From: Nocardioides sp.
GTDB taxonomy: Bacteria; Actinomycetota; Actinomycetes; Propionibacteriales; Nocardioidaceae
Assembly (NCBI RefSeq): GCF_030655615.1
Contig: NZ_JAURVJ010000204.1
Coordinates: forward strand, 1 to 64,000
Direction of reading: 5' to 3'
Length of the DNA stretch: 64,000 nucleotides
Numbering within the stretch: the stretch's first letter is position 1; every line of letters begins with the position of its first letter. Made by a program: the position numbers and the translations under genes. The notes under the pieces were generated by a model, which worked only from the letters and a program-made list of their open reading frames with translations, searched no databases and was not told the DNA's origin. Shown in pieces: positions 27,395 through 36,384 of the stretch.

Positions 27395-28776
27395 CCACCG
27401 GCCCGACCAGCCCCGCCGACCCCACCGACCCGACGAGCCAGGAGTCGGTCGTCGCCGCCGCGGCGGCCGAGGAGCGGCGTACGCCCCTCAGCGACTCGGA
27501 GGCCGCCGACCTGGCCGACCGCTACGACCGGATGATGCGGCTCGCAGCGCTCTTCGACGACTCGGGCGCGCAGATGCGCGAGCGGGCCGCGCTGGGGGCC
27601 GACGTCGTCTCCGACCCGGCGTTCACCGAGTCGGAGCCGCTGTCGCCGGCGACCTGGGCCCAGGCCGAGGAGGACGTCCGCGCGGCGACCACGGGCAAGA
27701 ACGGCCTGCTCACGCGGTCGATCGAGCTCGACGCCGACGCGCTCGTGCTCCGCGCCACGGTGCTCACCTACCGCTGGATCGACGAGCTGCAGTCGGCGGC
27801 CTACAAGACCCTCGGCTCCATCGCGGGCCGCGCGATCGGCTACCTCGCGCCCGAGGTGGCGCTCGGCGGCGCGATCGTGTCGGCCGGGCTGATCGAGACC
27901 GACGCGCTCGACCGCGACGGCGTCGCGGCCTACCTCGACGAGCTGGCCGGCTCCAACCCCGAGCTCATGGACCACGTCACCAGCGGGGGCGGCGGGCTCC
28001 TCGACGGCCTCCGGATGCGCTCGCTGCTGACCGCGGGCGTGCTGTCCGGCGACCACGGCCGGCTCGCCGGCCAGGGCGGACTGCGGGCCATCGGCGTCGC
28101 GCCGTTCAGCACCCGCTACGACGCCGCTCTGCGTGACGTCGCCGGCGGCCTCGTCGAGGCCGCGCAGGCCCACGCCGAGGTGATCTCCGACGGCGCCGAC
28201 CCGACCCGGCCGCGCAACCTCACCGACCTGCTGACCGCACTCGCCGCGACCGAGTCGAGCGTCGTCGTACGCCGCGTCGGCGAGAGCCGCTACGTCGCCT
28301 ACCTGCCCGGTCCCGACGGCGGCTCCGGTCGCCGGCTGCGGCTCGTCGGCGGCGACCAGTCCTCCTACGCCGCCCATGTCGTGCGCAGCATCGAGCGCGC
28401 CGTCGCGGGCGACGAGGCCGCCCGGGTCATGCTCGTCGGCTCCGCCCAGGGCGGGGTCGCGGCGGCCGAGGTGGCCGCCGGCGCGACGTCGTCGAGGTTC
28501 GTCGTCGACCAGGTCGTGACCGCGGGCGCCCCGTCGGCGCACGTGCCGCGCATCCCCGACCCCACGCGGGTCCTCTCGCTCGAGGACCGTGCCGACCCGA
28601 TCGCCCTCCTCGGCTCCCTCATCGGCTCCGGCGGCGCCGGCAACCGGGTCACGGTCGTCTACGACGGCGGTCGCGACGGCTACGTCGAGGGCGGCCGCGC
28701 CGCCGACGGCGCCACGCACCCCGCGCTGGTGCAGGAGATCGACCGGCTCGTCGAGCTGGGCTACCTCGCGGGCTGA
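27391..28776 (+). CDS. Alpha/beta-hydrolase-like protein, predicted non-canonical or inactive
   Basis: GTGA overlap with upstream gene; C-terminal VMLVGSAQGGVAAAEVAAG, VLSLEDRADPIALLG, THPALVQEIDRL. Confidence 0.6.
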   Translation: MTTGPTSPADPTDPTSQESVVAAAAAEERRTPLSDSEAADLADRYDRMMRLAALFDDSGAQMRERAALGADVVSDPAFTESEPLSPATWAQAEEDVRAATTGKNGLLTRSIELDADALVLRATVLTYRWIDELQSAAYKTLGSIAGRAIGYLAPEVALGGAIVSAGLIETDALDRDGVAAYLDELAGSNPELMDHVTSGGGGLLDGLRMRSLLTAGVLSGDHGRLAGQGGLRAIGVAPFSTRYDAALRDVAGGLVEAAQAHAEVISDGADPTRPRNLTDLLTALAATESSVVVRRVGESRYVAYLPGPDGGSGRRLRLVGGDQSSYAAHVVRSIERAVAGDEAARVMLVGSAQGGVAAAEVAAGATSSRFVVDQVVTAGAPSAHVPRIPDPTRVLSLEDRADPIALLGSLIGSGGAGNRVTVVYDGGRDGYVEGGRAADGATHPALVQEIDRLVELGYLAG

Positions 28777-28815
28777 CCCCGGCGCAGTGCGGCTGCGCGA
28801 CCGGGCGAGCCGTCG

Positions 28816-28878
28816 GGCGGTGAGCCAGCCACCGTTCCCGCCCCTCGAACCACGACATTCGGTGGCTCACGCACCGCC
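28816..28878. repeat. 63-bp imperfect inverted repeat, copy A
   Basis: GGCGGTGAGCCAGCCACC...GGTGGCTCACGCACCGCC; same length and arms as copies at 59447 and 59530. Confidence 0.9.
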
Positions 28879-28899
28879 ACCCGACAGGCTGCGACCGAC

Positions 28900-30336
28900 T
28901 CAGCGCGCGAGGTCGTGCACGAACTCCCCGAGCTGGGTCAGGTTGCGGCACTCGACCATCGGCACGATGTCGCCGTACGTCGCCGCGGCGGAGTCGCCGG
29001 TGCCCCAGTGGCGTCGGTGCTCGGGGTTGAGCCACCAGGCGTGACGGGCGGTCCCGGCCAGCTCCTGGAGGATCTGCTCGTTGAGGTCGCTGTAGTTGGA
29101 CCGCGCGTCGCCGAGGATCAGCAGCGACGTCTTGGGGCCGACGGCGTCGGGGTGCTCCTCGACGAACTTCGCGAGCGCGCGCCCGTAGTTGGTGCGCCCC
29201 CAGAGCGCGGCGTGCGCGGTCGACGCGGCGAGGTCGGCCATCACGTCGACGACGTCGGCGCCGGGCGTGAAGTGGTGGGTGACCTCGTGGACGTGGTCGA
29301 TGAAGGTGAACGCGCGGACCTTCTGGAACTGGTCGCGCAGGGCGAAGACGAGCAGCAGCGTGAACTGCGCGAAGTTGGCGACCGAGCCGCTCACGTCGCA
29401 GAGGACGACCAGCTCGGTGCGGTGCGGGCGCTTCGGCCGGTGGTAGGTCGCGAGGGGCACGCCTCCGGTGGACATCGACGCCCGGACCGTGCGGCGGAAG
29501 TCGAGCGGGCCACGCCGCTTGGCGTGGTGCTCCTTGGTCAGCCGGGTCGCGAGGCGCCGGGCGAGCGGATAGATCTCGCGGCGCATCTGCTCCAGGTCGG
29601 AGCGACGCGCGGCGGTGAAGTCGAGCCGGTCGATGCTCGGGCGGAGCGCGACGTTGGCGACGTGGTCGGCGCCCTTCTCCTCGGCGATCCGGCGGCGCGC
29701 GTCGGCCTCGACCCGCGCCGTGAACGACCCGATGCGGCGGCCGGCGCCGCGCTCGGCCTCCTCCTGCGTGAGCCCGCCGCCCAGCAGGGCAGCGACGATC
29801 CGGTCGACGAGGTCGCCGGGCGCCACCCGCTGCATCGCGGTGTACGCCGACCACGACGACAGCCCGGGCCCGCGTCCGGGCATGGCGCCGAAGCGGCCGA
29901 CCATCTCGGCTGCGAGGTCCTGCAGTCGTTGCTGGCTGCCGGGCTCGTCGCCGGCCTCCAGCGCCTCGGCCAGCTCCTGGCGGAACGCCTCGAGCGCGGC
30001 CGCGTTGTCCCGGACGGGTGACGCGTCGGGATCGGCGGCCTCGGCCTCCGCCCGCTCCAGCCCCGCCACGCCGCCACCCACGAGCCGCGGGAAGTAGAGG
30101 TCGAAGAGGGCCTCGAACGTCGCCCGCTGCGACTGGCGCTTGACCAGCGTGGCGGCGTACCCCTCCTTGACGTGGGCGCGGTCGGTCCAGTCGAGGGCGG
30201 TGAGCGCGGCGACGGCGTCGAGGTCCTCGGCGAGCGACACGGGCAGGCCGGCCCCGCGCAGCGCCTCGAGGAAGGCGATGTGCCGGTCCACCAGCCCGCT
30301 GCGGCCGGGGACGTCGACGGCGTCGCTCTCGGTCAT
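28900..30336 (-). CDS. VWA domain-containing CoxE-like protein
   Basis: LVVLCDVSGSVANFAQFTLLLVFALRDQF (MIDAS-like DxSxS); pairs with MoxR gene. Confidence 0.88.
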   Translation of the reverse strand: MTESDAVDVPGRSGLVDRHIAFLEALRGAGLPVSLAEDLDAVAALTALDWTDRAHVKEGYAATLVKRQSQRATFEALFDLYFPRLVGGGVAGLERAEAEAADPDASPVRDNAAALEAFRQELAEALEAGDEPGSQQRLQDLAAEMVGRFGAMPGRGPGLSSWSAYTAMQRVAPGDLVDRIVAALLGGGLTQEEAERGAGRRIGSFTARVEADARRRIAEEKGADHVANVALRPSIDRLDFTAARRSDLEQMRREIYPLARRLATRLTKEHHAKRRGPLDFRRTVRASMSTGGVPLATYHRPKRPHRTELVVLCDVSGSVANFAQFTLLLVFALRDQFQKVRAFTFIDHVHEVTHHFTPGADVVDVMADLAASTAHAALWGRTNYGRALAKFVEEHPDAVGPKTSLLILGDARSNYSDLNEQILQELAGTARHAWWLNPEHRRHWGTGDSAAATYGDIVPMVECRNLTQLGEFVHDLAR

Positions 30337-31199
30337 CGGGAGAGCTTCAGCTCCTTGACCGCGCGGTCGTGGTCGGAGCGGTGCTTGAGGATGACACCGA
30401 GGGTGTCGGCGATCGCCTTGTCGTCGAGGTCGCCGATCTCGAGGGCGATCAGCGTGCGCGCCCAGTCAACCGACTCGGCGATCGAGGGCGCCTTCTTGAG
30501 CTCGAGCTCACGCAGCCGCGAGATGGTGTCGACGAGCTGGCGGGTCACCTTGTCGTCGAGGCCCGGGACCTGGGAGGCGACGATCTCGCGCTCGCGCTCG
30601 GCGTCGGGGTAGTCGAGGTGGAGGTAGAGGCAGCGCCGCTTGACGGCCTCGGACAGCTCGCGGCTGGCGTTGCTGGTCAGCACGACGAAGGGGCGGCGGG
30701 TCGAGGTGATGGTGCCGAGCTCGGGGATCGTCACCTGGAAGTCGGAGAGCACCTCGAGCAGCAGGCCCTCGACCTCGATGTCGGTCTTGTCGACCTCGTC
30801 GATGAGCAGGACCGTCGGCGTCTCGCGGCGGATCGCGGTCAGCAGCGGGCGGGTGAGGAGGAACTCCTCGGTGAAGATGTCGTCGTGGGTCTCGTCCCAC
30901 GTCTCGTCGCTGTCGTGCGAGGCCTGGATGCGCAGCAGCTGCTTCTTGTAGTTCCACTCGTAGAGCGCGCGCGCCTCGTCGAGCCCCTCGTAGCACTGCA
31001 GTCGCACCAGGTCGGCGCCCGTGGCCCGCGCGACGGCCTTGGCGAGCTCGGTCTTGCCGACACCGGCCGGGCCCTCGACGAGGAGCGGCTTCTCGAGGGC
31101 GCCGGCGAGGTAGGACGTCGTGCTGGTCGCCGGGTCGGCCAGGTAGCCCACCTCGTGGAGCCGGTTGGATGCGTCGGCGGGCGAGGCGAACCAGGTCAT
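30333..31199 (-). CDS. MoxR-family AAA+ ATPase
   Basis: LVEGPAGVGKTELAKAVA, VLLIDEVDKTDIEVEGLLLEVLSDFQV. Confidence 0.92.
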   Translation of the reverse strand: MTWFASPADASNRLHEVGYLADPATSTTSYLAGALEKPLLVEGPAGVGKTELAKAVARATGADLVRLQCYEGLDEARALYEWNYKKQLLRIQASHDSDETWDETHDDIFTEEFLLTRPLLTAIRRETPTVLLIDEVDKTDIEVEGLLLEVLSDFQVTIPELGTITSTRRPFVVLTSNASRELSEAVKRRCLYLHLDYPDAEREREIVASQVPGLDDKVTRQLVDTISRLRELELKKAPSIAESVDWARTLIALEIGDLDDKAIADTLGVILKHRSDHDRAVKELKLSR

Positions 31200-31339
31200 G
31201 CCCGCCATCCTCGCACCGCGCTGGTCCAGCCCAGCCGGTGTCCTGCGTCACGTGCCGTGACCTCGGCCGCGCGGCCTCGTTGAGCAGGCATCTCGGTGCA
31301 CCACCCGCTCACCCCCCCACGATCCACGGAGCCACCGTC

Positions 31340-31690
31340 ATGCCCCCCACCCCGAGTCCCGCGCTGCGCCGCGCCGTCGGCGCGACCAAGCTGGCCGTCG
31401 CCACCGCGGTCGCGCTCGTCGCCGTCGGTCCGCTGCTGACCCCGTCTCCCGTCGTCGCCGACCGGGCCCAGGGGCCGACCGGGTCGCCGCTGAGCGCGCC
31501 GACCGAGCTCGACTCCCTCATGACCCGGCTCGACTGCTCCTCGACCGGCTTCGGTCCCGGCGTGCTCCCGGGCTCCGCCCTCGTCGAGCGTGACGCCCGT
31601 GTCCAGCACGTCAGCTTCGACGACGGCTGGGCCGTCCACACCGGTACGGCGGAGGGCGAGCTGCTCGCCGTCTGCCGGACCGACCTCTAG
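31340..31690 (+). CDS. Small secreted hypothetical protein
   Basis: Signal peptide KLAVATAVALVAVGPLLTPSPVVADRA and two Cys in the mature part. Confidence 0.55.
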   Translation: MPPTPSPALRRAVGATKLAVATAVALVAVGPLLTPSPVVADRAQGPTGSPLSAPTELDSLMTRLDCSSTGFGPGVLPGSALVERDARVQHVSFDDGWAVHTGTAEGELLAVCRTDL

Positions 31691-31699
31691 CCACCCGCA

Positions 31700-31730
31700 G
31701 AGCGGCCGGCGCATGGGGTGTCGGCCGCTC
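31700..31730 (+). terminator. Hairpin, first of two with shared loop motif
   Basis: GAGCGGCCG-gcgcatggggtgt-CGGCCGCTC. Confidence 0.65.
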
Positions 31731-31746
31731 CGGTTCCCGGGTCCGA

Positions 31747-31785
31747 CGAGGGCCGGCCGACGCATGGGGTGCCGGCCGGCCCTCG
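31747..31785 (+). terminator. Hairpin, second of two with shared loop motif
   Basis: CGAGGGCCGGCC-gacgcatggggtgcc-GGCCGGCCCTCG. Confidence 0.65.
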
Positions 31786-31831
31786 ACCCGTGTCGGGCTG
31801 GTCGGACGACCGGACCGACCTGGGGCGTGTC

Positions 31832-33211
31832 CTAGCCGGCCGGGCGCTCCCAGGCCGTCGCCGCCGACGTACGCCGGGGTGCGGACGAGGGGTGGAAGCC
31901 GATGCCGGCGAGGAAGTCCTTGCGGACGAACCCGTTGCGGATGCGCTGCGGGTGGTCGCCGACGCGGACCGTCGATCGGATCCGGGCGGTCCGGTAGGAG
32001 ATCCGCGAGACCGTGTCGGACCCGGACCACGAGATGTAGCAGAAGCGGCCGTCGGCGCTCGGGGTCACCCAGTAGGGCTTGAGCCCGCCGCGGATCAGCC
32101 GGGTGTGCTTCCAGGTACGGGTGTCGACCAGCGTCGCGTAGTCGCTCATCGTGCCGGCGACGCAGATGCGCGACCCGGTCGGGTTGGCGGCGATGCCGTG
32201 GTGGGCTGAGTCGAGGAGGTAGGCCGGGCGGGGCGTGTCGGGGACCAGGTTGGGCAGCCGTACGACGCGCGTGATCTTGCCCGAGCGGCGGTCGAGCTCG
32301 ACGAAGCCGTGGAAGAACGAGAGCTGGAAGTAGAACTTCTTCTCGTCCGGCGACAGCGTCATCGGCCGGACCGAGATGCTGACGTCCTTCAGGCCGCGCG
32401 CGTCCAGGGCCTTGCGCAGGTTGTAGCGGCGCTCGATCTCGAGGGTCCTGGCGTTGACGATCTGCAGCACCCGGTCGCCCTCGAGCGGGTCGGGGATGGC
32501 GGGCTCGTCGAGCGGGCTGTAGACGGTGCCGATGCTCGCGTGCAGGATCCGCCTGCCGCCGTCGATGAAGGTCGACTCGTGCGGCGAGCCGCCGGAGGCG
32601 AACCGGCCGACCTCCTTGCCGTCGGCGATCCGCAGCACGTGGACGACGTTGCCGGTCGAGGCGCTGACGACGACCCGCTTGCCGTCGGGCGAGACGGCCA
32701 TGTGGTCGGAGCGGACGCCGGCGACCTGGAAGCGCCAGACGATCTTCTTGGAGCGCAGGCTGATCGCGACCACGTCGGCGAACGACGGCCGCGAGATGAC
32801 GACGAGCCGGACGTCGTTGGAGGAGTACATGTCGTCGACGAACTGGTCGTTGCCCTCGCCGATCAGCGCGCGGATCGCCAGGAAGTAGGCCAGCCGGTAG
32901 GGGTTGGTGGCGATCTCCTGCATCCGCTCGGCGTAGTCGGGGACCACGTCGATGACGCCGAGCTTCTTGAAGCTCCGGGGCCCGACCAGGGTGGCGGTCC
33001 CCTCCCAGTTGTTGCCGACGAAGACCACGGGCCGGGTGGCCCGCGACGCCCCGACCGGCTTGCGCTTCTGCTGCGCCCGCTCGGCCGGAGGGTCCACGGC
33101 GGCGGCCGGAGCCCGCTCGCTGTCGGCCTCCGCGACCGGGGACGTCAGCGCCCCCGAGGCGGCGAGTGCTCCCGCGACGATCGCGCCGACGACGCGCATC
33201 CTGGACCCCAT
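31832..33211 (-). CDS. Secreted YncE-like beta-propeller protein
   Basis: Signal peptide; repeats such as DHMAVSPDGKRVVVSASTGNVVHVLRIADGKEVGRF. Confidence 0.75.
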   Translation of the reverse strand: MGSRMRVVGAIVAGALAASGALTSPVAEADSERAPAAAVDPPAERAQQKRKPVGASRATRPVVFVGNNWEGTATLVGPRSFKKLGVIDVVPDYAERMQEIATNPYRLAYFLAIRALIGEGNDQFVDDMYSSNDVRLVVISRPSFADVVAISLRSKKIVWRFQVAGVRSDHMAVSPDGKRVVVSASTGNVVHVLRIADGKEVGRFASGGSPHESTFIDGGRRILHASIGTVYSPLDEPAIPDPLEGDRVLQIVNARTLEIERRYNLRKALDARGLKDVSISVRPMTLSPDEKKFYFQLSFFHGFVELDRRSGKITRVVRLPNLVPDTPRPAYLLDSAHHGIAANPTGSRICVAGTMSDYATLVDTRTWKHTRLIRGGLKPYWVTPSADGRFCYISWSGSDTVSRISYRTARIRSTVRVGDHPQRIRNGFVRKDFLAGIGFHPSSAPRRTSAATAWERPAG

Positions 33212-33269
33212 GGACACCACTCCTCCGTGACGGAGGTCATCTTAGGGCGCTTCGCCGGAAGGGCGGGGC

Positions 33270-33848
33270 TTACTCGGGAGGTGACGCGGCGCCGGCACAC
33301 CGGGCCTGGGCCTCGCTCAGCGCAGTGACCGCGGGGGTGTCGAACCGCCCGGTGAGGGTGTCGACGAGGGCCTGGTCGACCTCGTCGTCGGTGAGCGCCT
33401 CGCGCAGGCAGTCGGCATAGACGTCGGCCGCGACCTTGCCCTTGCTCTGTGCGACCAGGGCGCGGCTGGACACCTCGACGAAGTCGGTGCAGTCACCCTG
33501 GGCCGCGACCCACGCCTCGGCGGTCGCGACGTCCAGCGCCGGCACCGCGGGCGCCACGGCGCCGTCGTCCTGGACGATGCCGGCGGCCGCGAGCGCGTCA
33601 CCGTCGAGGCGCTGCAGGAGCGCGTCCGCGAAGCACTCGCCCTCCGCCACCTGCTCCGGCGTCGGGTGGTCGCCGACGTAGAGCGCGGCCACGCCCCGGC
33701 GTACGGCGTCGGCCACCGGAGCGGCCTGCTCGTCGTCCTGGGTCGTCGCCGTCGACGTCGGGGTCGCCGCGGGCTCCGGCGATTCGCCGGCGTCGCACGC
33801 CGTCAGGGCGAGCGTCAGCAGGAGGGCCGGGGCGGTACGGCGGAGCAC
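33270..33848 (-). CDS. Putative lipoprotein
   Basis: VLRRTAPALLLTLALTACDAGE lipobox; GTG start 33848. Confidence 0.6.
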   Translation of the reverse strand: MLRRTAPALLLTLALTACDAGESPEPAATPTSTATTQDDEQAAPVADAVRRGVAALYVGDHPTPEQVAEGECFADALLQRLDGDALAAAGIVQDDGAVAPAVPALDVATAEAWVAAQGDCTDFVEVSSRALVAQSKGKVAADVYADCLREALTDDEVDQALVDTLTGRFDTPAVTALSEAQARCAGAASPPE

Positions 33849-33924
33849 GGGCTCACCCTGCCACGGAGGCGGACGCAGGAACGGCCCCCGCCCTGGCGAT
33901 GTCGCAGGTCGGGGGCCGTTCGCA

Positions 33925-34012
33925 TGGCGGTGGCGGTGGGATTTGAACCCACGGTGGGTTGCCCCACACATCATTTCGAGTGATGCACCTTCGGCCGCTC
34001 GGACACGCCACC
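33925..34012 (-). tRNA. tRNA-Ser(CGA)
   Basis: Reverse strand GGTGGCGTGTCCGAGCGGCCGAAGGTGCATCACTCGAAATGATGTGTGGGGCAACCCACCGTGGGTTCAAATCCCACCGCCACC; encoded CCA. Confidence 0.95.
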
Positions 34013-34075
34013 GCGGGAGAGATTACCGGAGCGTCCCGGGCTGGCCGAATCGGGTTGTCCGGCCCCCGCAACGGG

Positions 34076-34675
34076 TCAGTCGGCGGCCGGCCAGTCCGGC
34101 CGGCGTCCGGCGGCGGCGACGAGACGGTCGACCTCGGAGGCGTCCGGTGCCGGCGCGACCGGCGGGCCGAAGAGCCCCGGACCGTCGTCGCCCGCGGGCC
34201 CGTCGGCGGGCGGCTCGAACGACGCCACGAACGACTGGCAGACGGCCACCGCGGCCGGGTCTCCGTCGTAGGGACGACCGAGCGACACGGCCAGGTCCCA
34301 GGCGTGCACGACGACCTCGTTGAGGGCGACCATCGCCGCGACCTCGGCCGGCAGCTCCACGGGACCGGCCTGCGTCATGCCGTCGTACGCCGCGGGGTCG
34401 GCCCAGGCCTCGGCCAGCCCGGCGAGCCCGGTGGCGATCCGGTCGCGGAACTCCGGCTCGAGCCGCGAGCCGTCGCCGCTCGGGTCGCCGCCGTCGCCGA
34501 GCGGGGTCTTGGTGGCCGCGGCCGTGAAGGCGAGGGTGAGGCCGCCGACGTGGTCGACGAGGTCGGCGACGGTGTAGGCCGGGCAGGGTGTCGCGCGGGT
34601 CAGGTCGTCGTCGCCGACGGACCGCACCAGCTCGGCCAGGGCACGCGTGGACGGGGTGAAGTCGAGGGTCGTCAT
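34076..34675 (-). CDS. TIGR03086-type metal-binding (DinB/mycothiol maleylpyruvate isomerase-like) protein
   Basis: LVRSVGDDDLTRATPCPAYTVADLVDHVGG...NEVVVHAWDLAVSLGRP. Confidence 0.85.
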   Translation of the reverse strand: MTTLDFTPSTRALAELVRSVGDDDLTRATPCPAYTVADLVDHVGGLTLAFTAAATKTPLGDGGDPSGDGSRLEPEFRDRIATGLAGLAEAWADPAAYDGMTQAGPVELPAEVAAMVALNEVVVHAWDLAVSLGRPYDGDPAAVAVCQSFVASFEPPADGPAGDDGPGLFGPPVAPAPDASEVDRLVAAAGRRPDWPAAD

Positions 34676-34706
34676 GCGAGGTGCCGACCGGGCCTGCCGG
34701 CCGGAG

Positions 34707-35138
34707 TCATCGGTGGTCGCGGAAGAAGTCTCCGAGCAGGGCCCGGGACTCGGCCGCCATCACGCCGGAGACCACCTCGGGCCGGTGGTTGAGCCGCCGG
34801 TCGCGCACGACGTCCCACAGCGACCCGACGGCGCCCGCCTTCTCGTCGTGGGCGCCGAAGACGACCCGGTCGACCCGGGCGAGCACGGCAGCACCGGCGC
34901 ACATGGTGCAGGGCTCGAGCGTCACGACGAGCGTGCAGCCGTCGAGGCGCCACTCGCCCCGGGTGCGGGCCGCCTCGCGGAGCGCGACGACCTCGGCGTG
35001 CCCGGTCGGGTCGTGCTCGGCCTCGCGGACGTTGCGGCCCCAGCCGAGCACGCCACCTGCGGCGTCGACGACGACCGCGCCGATCGGCACGTCGTCGGTG
35101 GCGAGGGCGGCCCGGGCCTCGGCGAGGGCGGCGAGCAT
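34707..35138 (-). CDS. tadA: tRNA adenosine(34) deaminase
   Basis: GHAEVVALREAA and TLEPCTMCAGA zinc-binding deaminase motifs. Confidence 0.92.
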   Translation of the reverse strand: MLAALAEARAALATDDVPIGAVVVDAAGGVLGWGRNVREAEHDPTGHAEVVALREAARTRGEWRLDGCTLVVTLEPCTMCAGAAVLARVDRVVFGAHDEKAGAVGSLWDVVRDRRLNHRPEVVSGVMAAESRALLGDFFRDHR

Positions 35139-35175
35139 CGGCTCGTGCCAGCGGCGGTCGGGGGCGGCCCGGAAG

Positions 35176-35661
35176 TCACGCAGTGGTCAGACCCACGGCG
35201 TCGTCGAACAGCTCGCCGAAGCCGACCAGCCGGGCGATGTCGGAGAGCAGCTCCTCGGGGTAGAGGTCGGGGTCGTCGAGGAGCAGCCCCATCTCGATCG
35301 CCGGCAGCCCGAGGTCGCCGAGGAGGTCGAGGTCGCCCGCGGGCACCTGGTCGTCGTCGTCCTCCGGGTAGGGCAGGCGCAGGAAGTCGACCGCCGACCC
35401 GGCGAGCTCCCACTCGTCGACGGCGCCGATGTCGGAGAGCAGGACCCGGGTGTGACCACCGGCCACCCGCACGATGAGGAAGTAGTCGTCGTCGAGACCG
35501 ACGAGGGCGAGCGCTCCCGCGTCGCCGGAGAAGCGGCGCAGCGCGTGCGCGAGCGAGTCGACGTCGGCCTCGAGGTCGTGCGCGAGCTCCTGCACCACCC
35601 AGGACCCGTCGTCACGGTAGGCGGCCACAGCGAAGTCGACGGCGTCGAGCGTCTCGGCCAT
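35176..35661 (-). CDS. tRNA adenosine deaminase-associated protein
   Basis: Acidic MAETLDAVDFAVAAYRDDGSWVVQELAHDLEADVDSLAHALRRFSGDAGALALVGLDDDYFLIVRV, immediately upstream of tadA. Confidence 0.8.
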   Translation of the reverse strand: MAETLDAVDFAVAAYRDDGSWVVQELAHDLEADVDSLAHALRRFSGDAGALALVGLDDDYFLIVRVAGGHTRVLLSDIGAVDEWELAGSAVDFLRLPYPEDDDDQVPAGDLDLLGDLGLPAIEMGLLLDDPDLYPEELLSDIARLVGFGELFDDAVGLTTA

Positions 35662-35730
35662 GCAGCCAGAGTGGCACGCTCACCCCAAGCACGGTCAACC
35701 CCTGGGGCGCGCGACTACTAGGGTTCGCCC

Positions 35731-36372
35731 ATGCGCACCCACGTCGTCGACCACCCGCTGGTGGCCCACAAGCTCACCGTGCTCCGCGACCAGCGCACCG
35801 ACTCCCCCACGTTCCGCCAGCTGGCCGACGAGCTGGTGACGCTGCTCGCCTACGAGGCGACCCGCGAGGTGCGGGTCGAGCCCGACGACATCGTCACCCC
35901 GGTGGCCCCGATGACGGGCACCAAGCTGGCCAGCCCCAAGCCGCTCGTCGTCCCGATCCTGCGTGCCGGACTCGGCATGCTCGACGGCATGATGCGGCTG
36001 CTGCCGACGGCCGAGGTGGGCTTCCTGGGCATGGTCCGCAACGAGGAGACGCTCGAGGCGTCGACGTACGCCGAGCGGCTGCCCGACGACCTCTCCGGCC
36101 GCCAGTGCTACGTCCTCGACCCGATGCTCGCGACCGGCGGCACCCTCGCCGCCGCGATCCGCTTCCTCACCGACCGCGGCGCCGACCACATCACGTGCGT
36201 CTGCCTGCTCGCGGCCCCCGAGGGCTGCGCCAACCTCGAGCGCGAGCTCGAGGGCCTCGACGTCCCGGTCACGGTCGTCACGGCCGCCATGGACGAGCGC
36301 CTCAACGAGAAGGGCTACATCGTGCCCGGGCTCGGCGACGCCGGCGACCGGCTCTACGGCGTGGCCAACTGA
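35731..36372 (+). CDS. upp: Uracil phosphoribosyltransferase
   Basis: [20 protein letters not shown]...[18 protein letters not shown]...[15 protein letters not shown]. Confidence 0.96.
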   Translation: MRTHVVDHPLVAHKLTVLRDQRTDSPTFRQLADELVTLLAYEATREVRVEPDDIVTPVAPMTGTKLASPKPLVVPILRAGLGMLDGMMRLLPTAEVGFLGMVRNEETLEASTYAERLPDDLSGRQCYVLDPMLATGGTLAAAIRFLTDRGADHITCVCLLAAPEGCANLERELEGLDVPVTVVTAAMDERLNEKGYIVPGLGDAGDRLYGVAN

Positions 36373-36384
36373 CACCCGACTGAC

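Noticed and set aside
28900-31199. MoxR-VWA pair as a novel defence ternary system
   Set aside because: Only the common two-gene CoxE-like/MoxR chaperone pair is visible; no third defence-type component adjacent.
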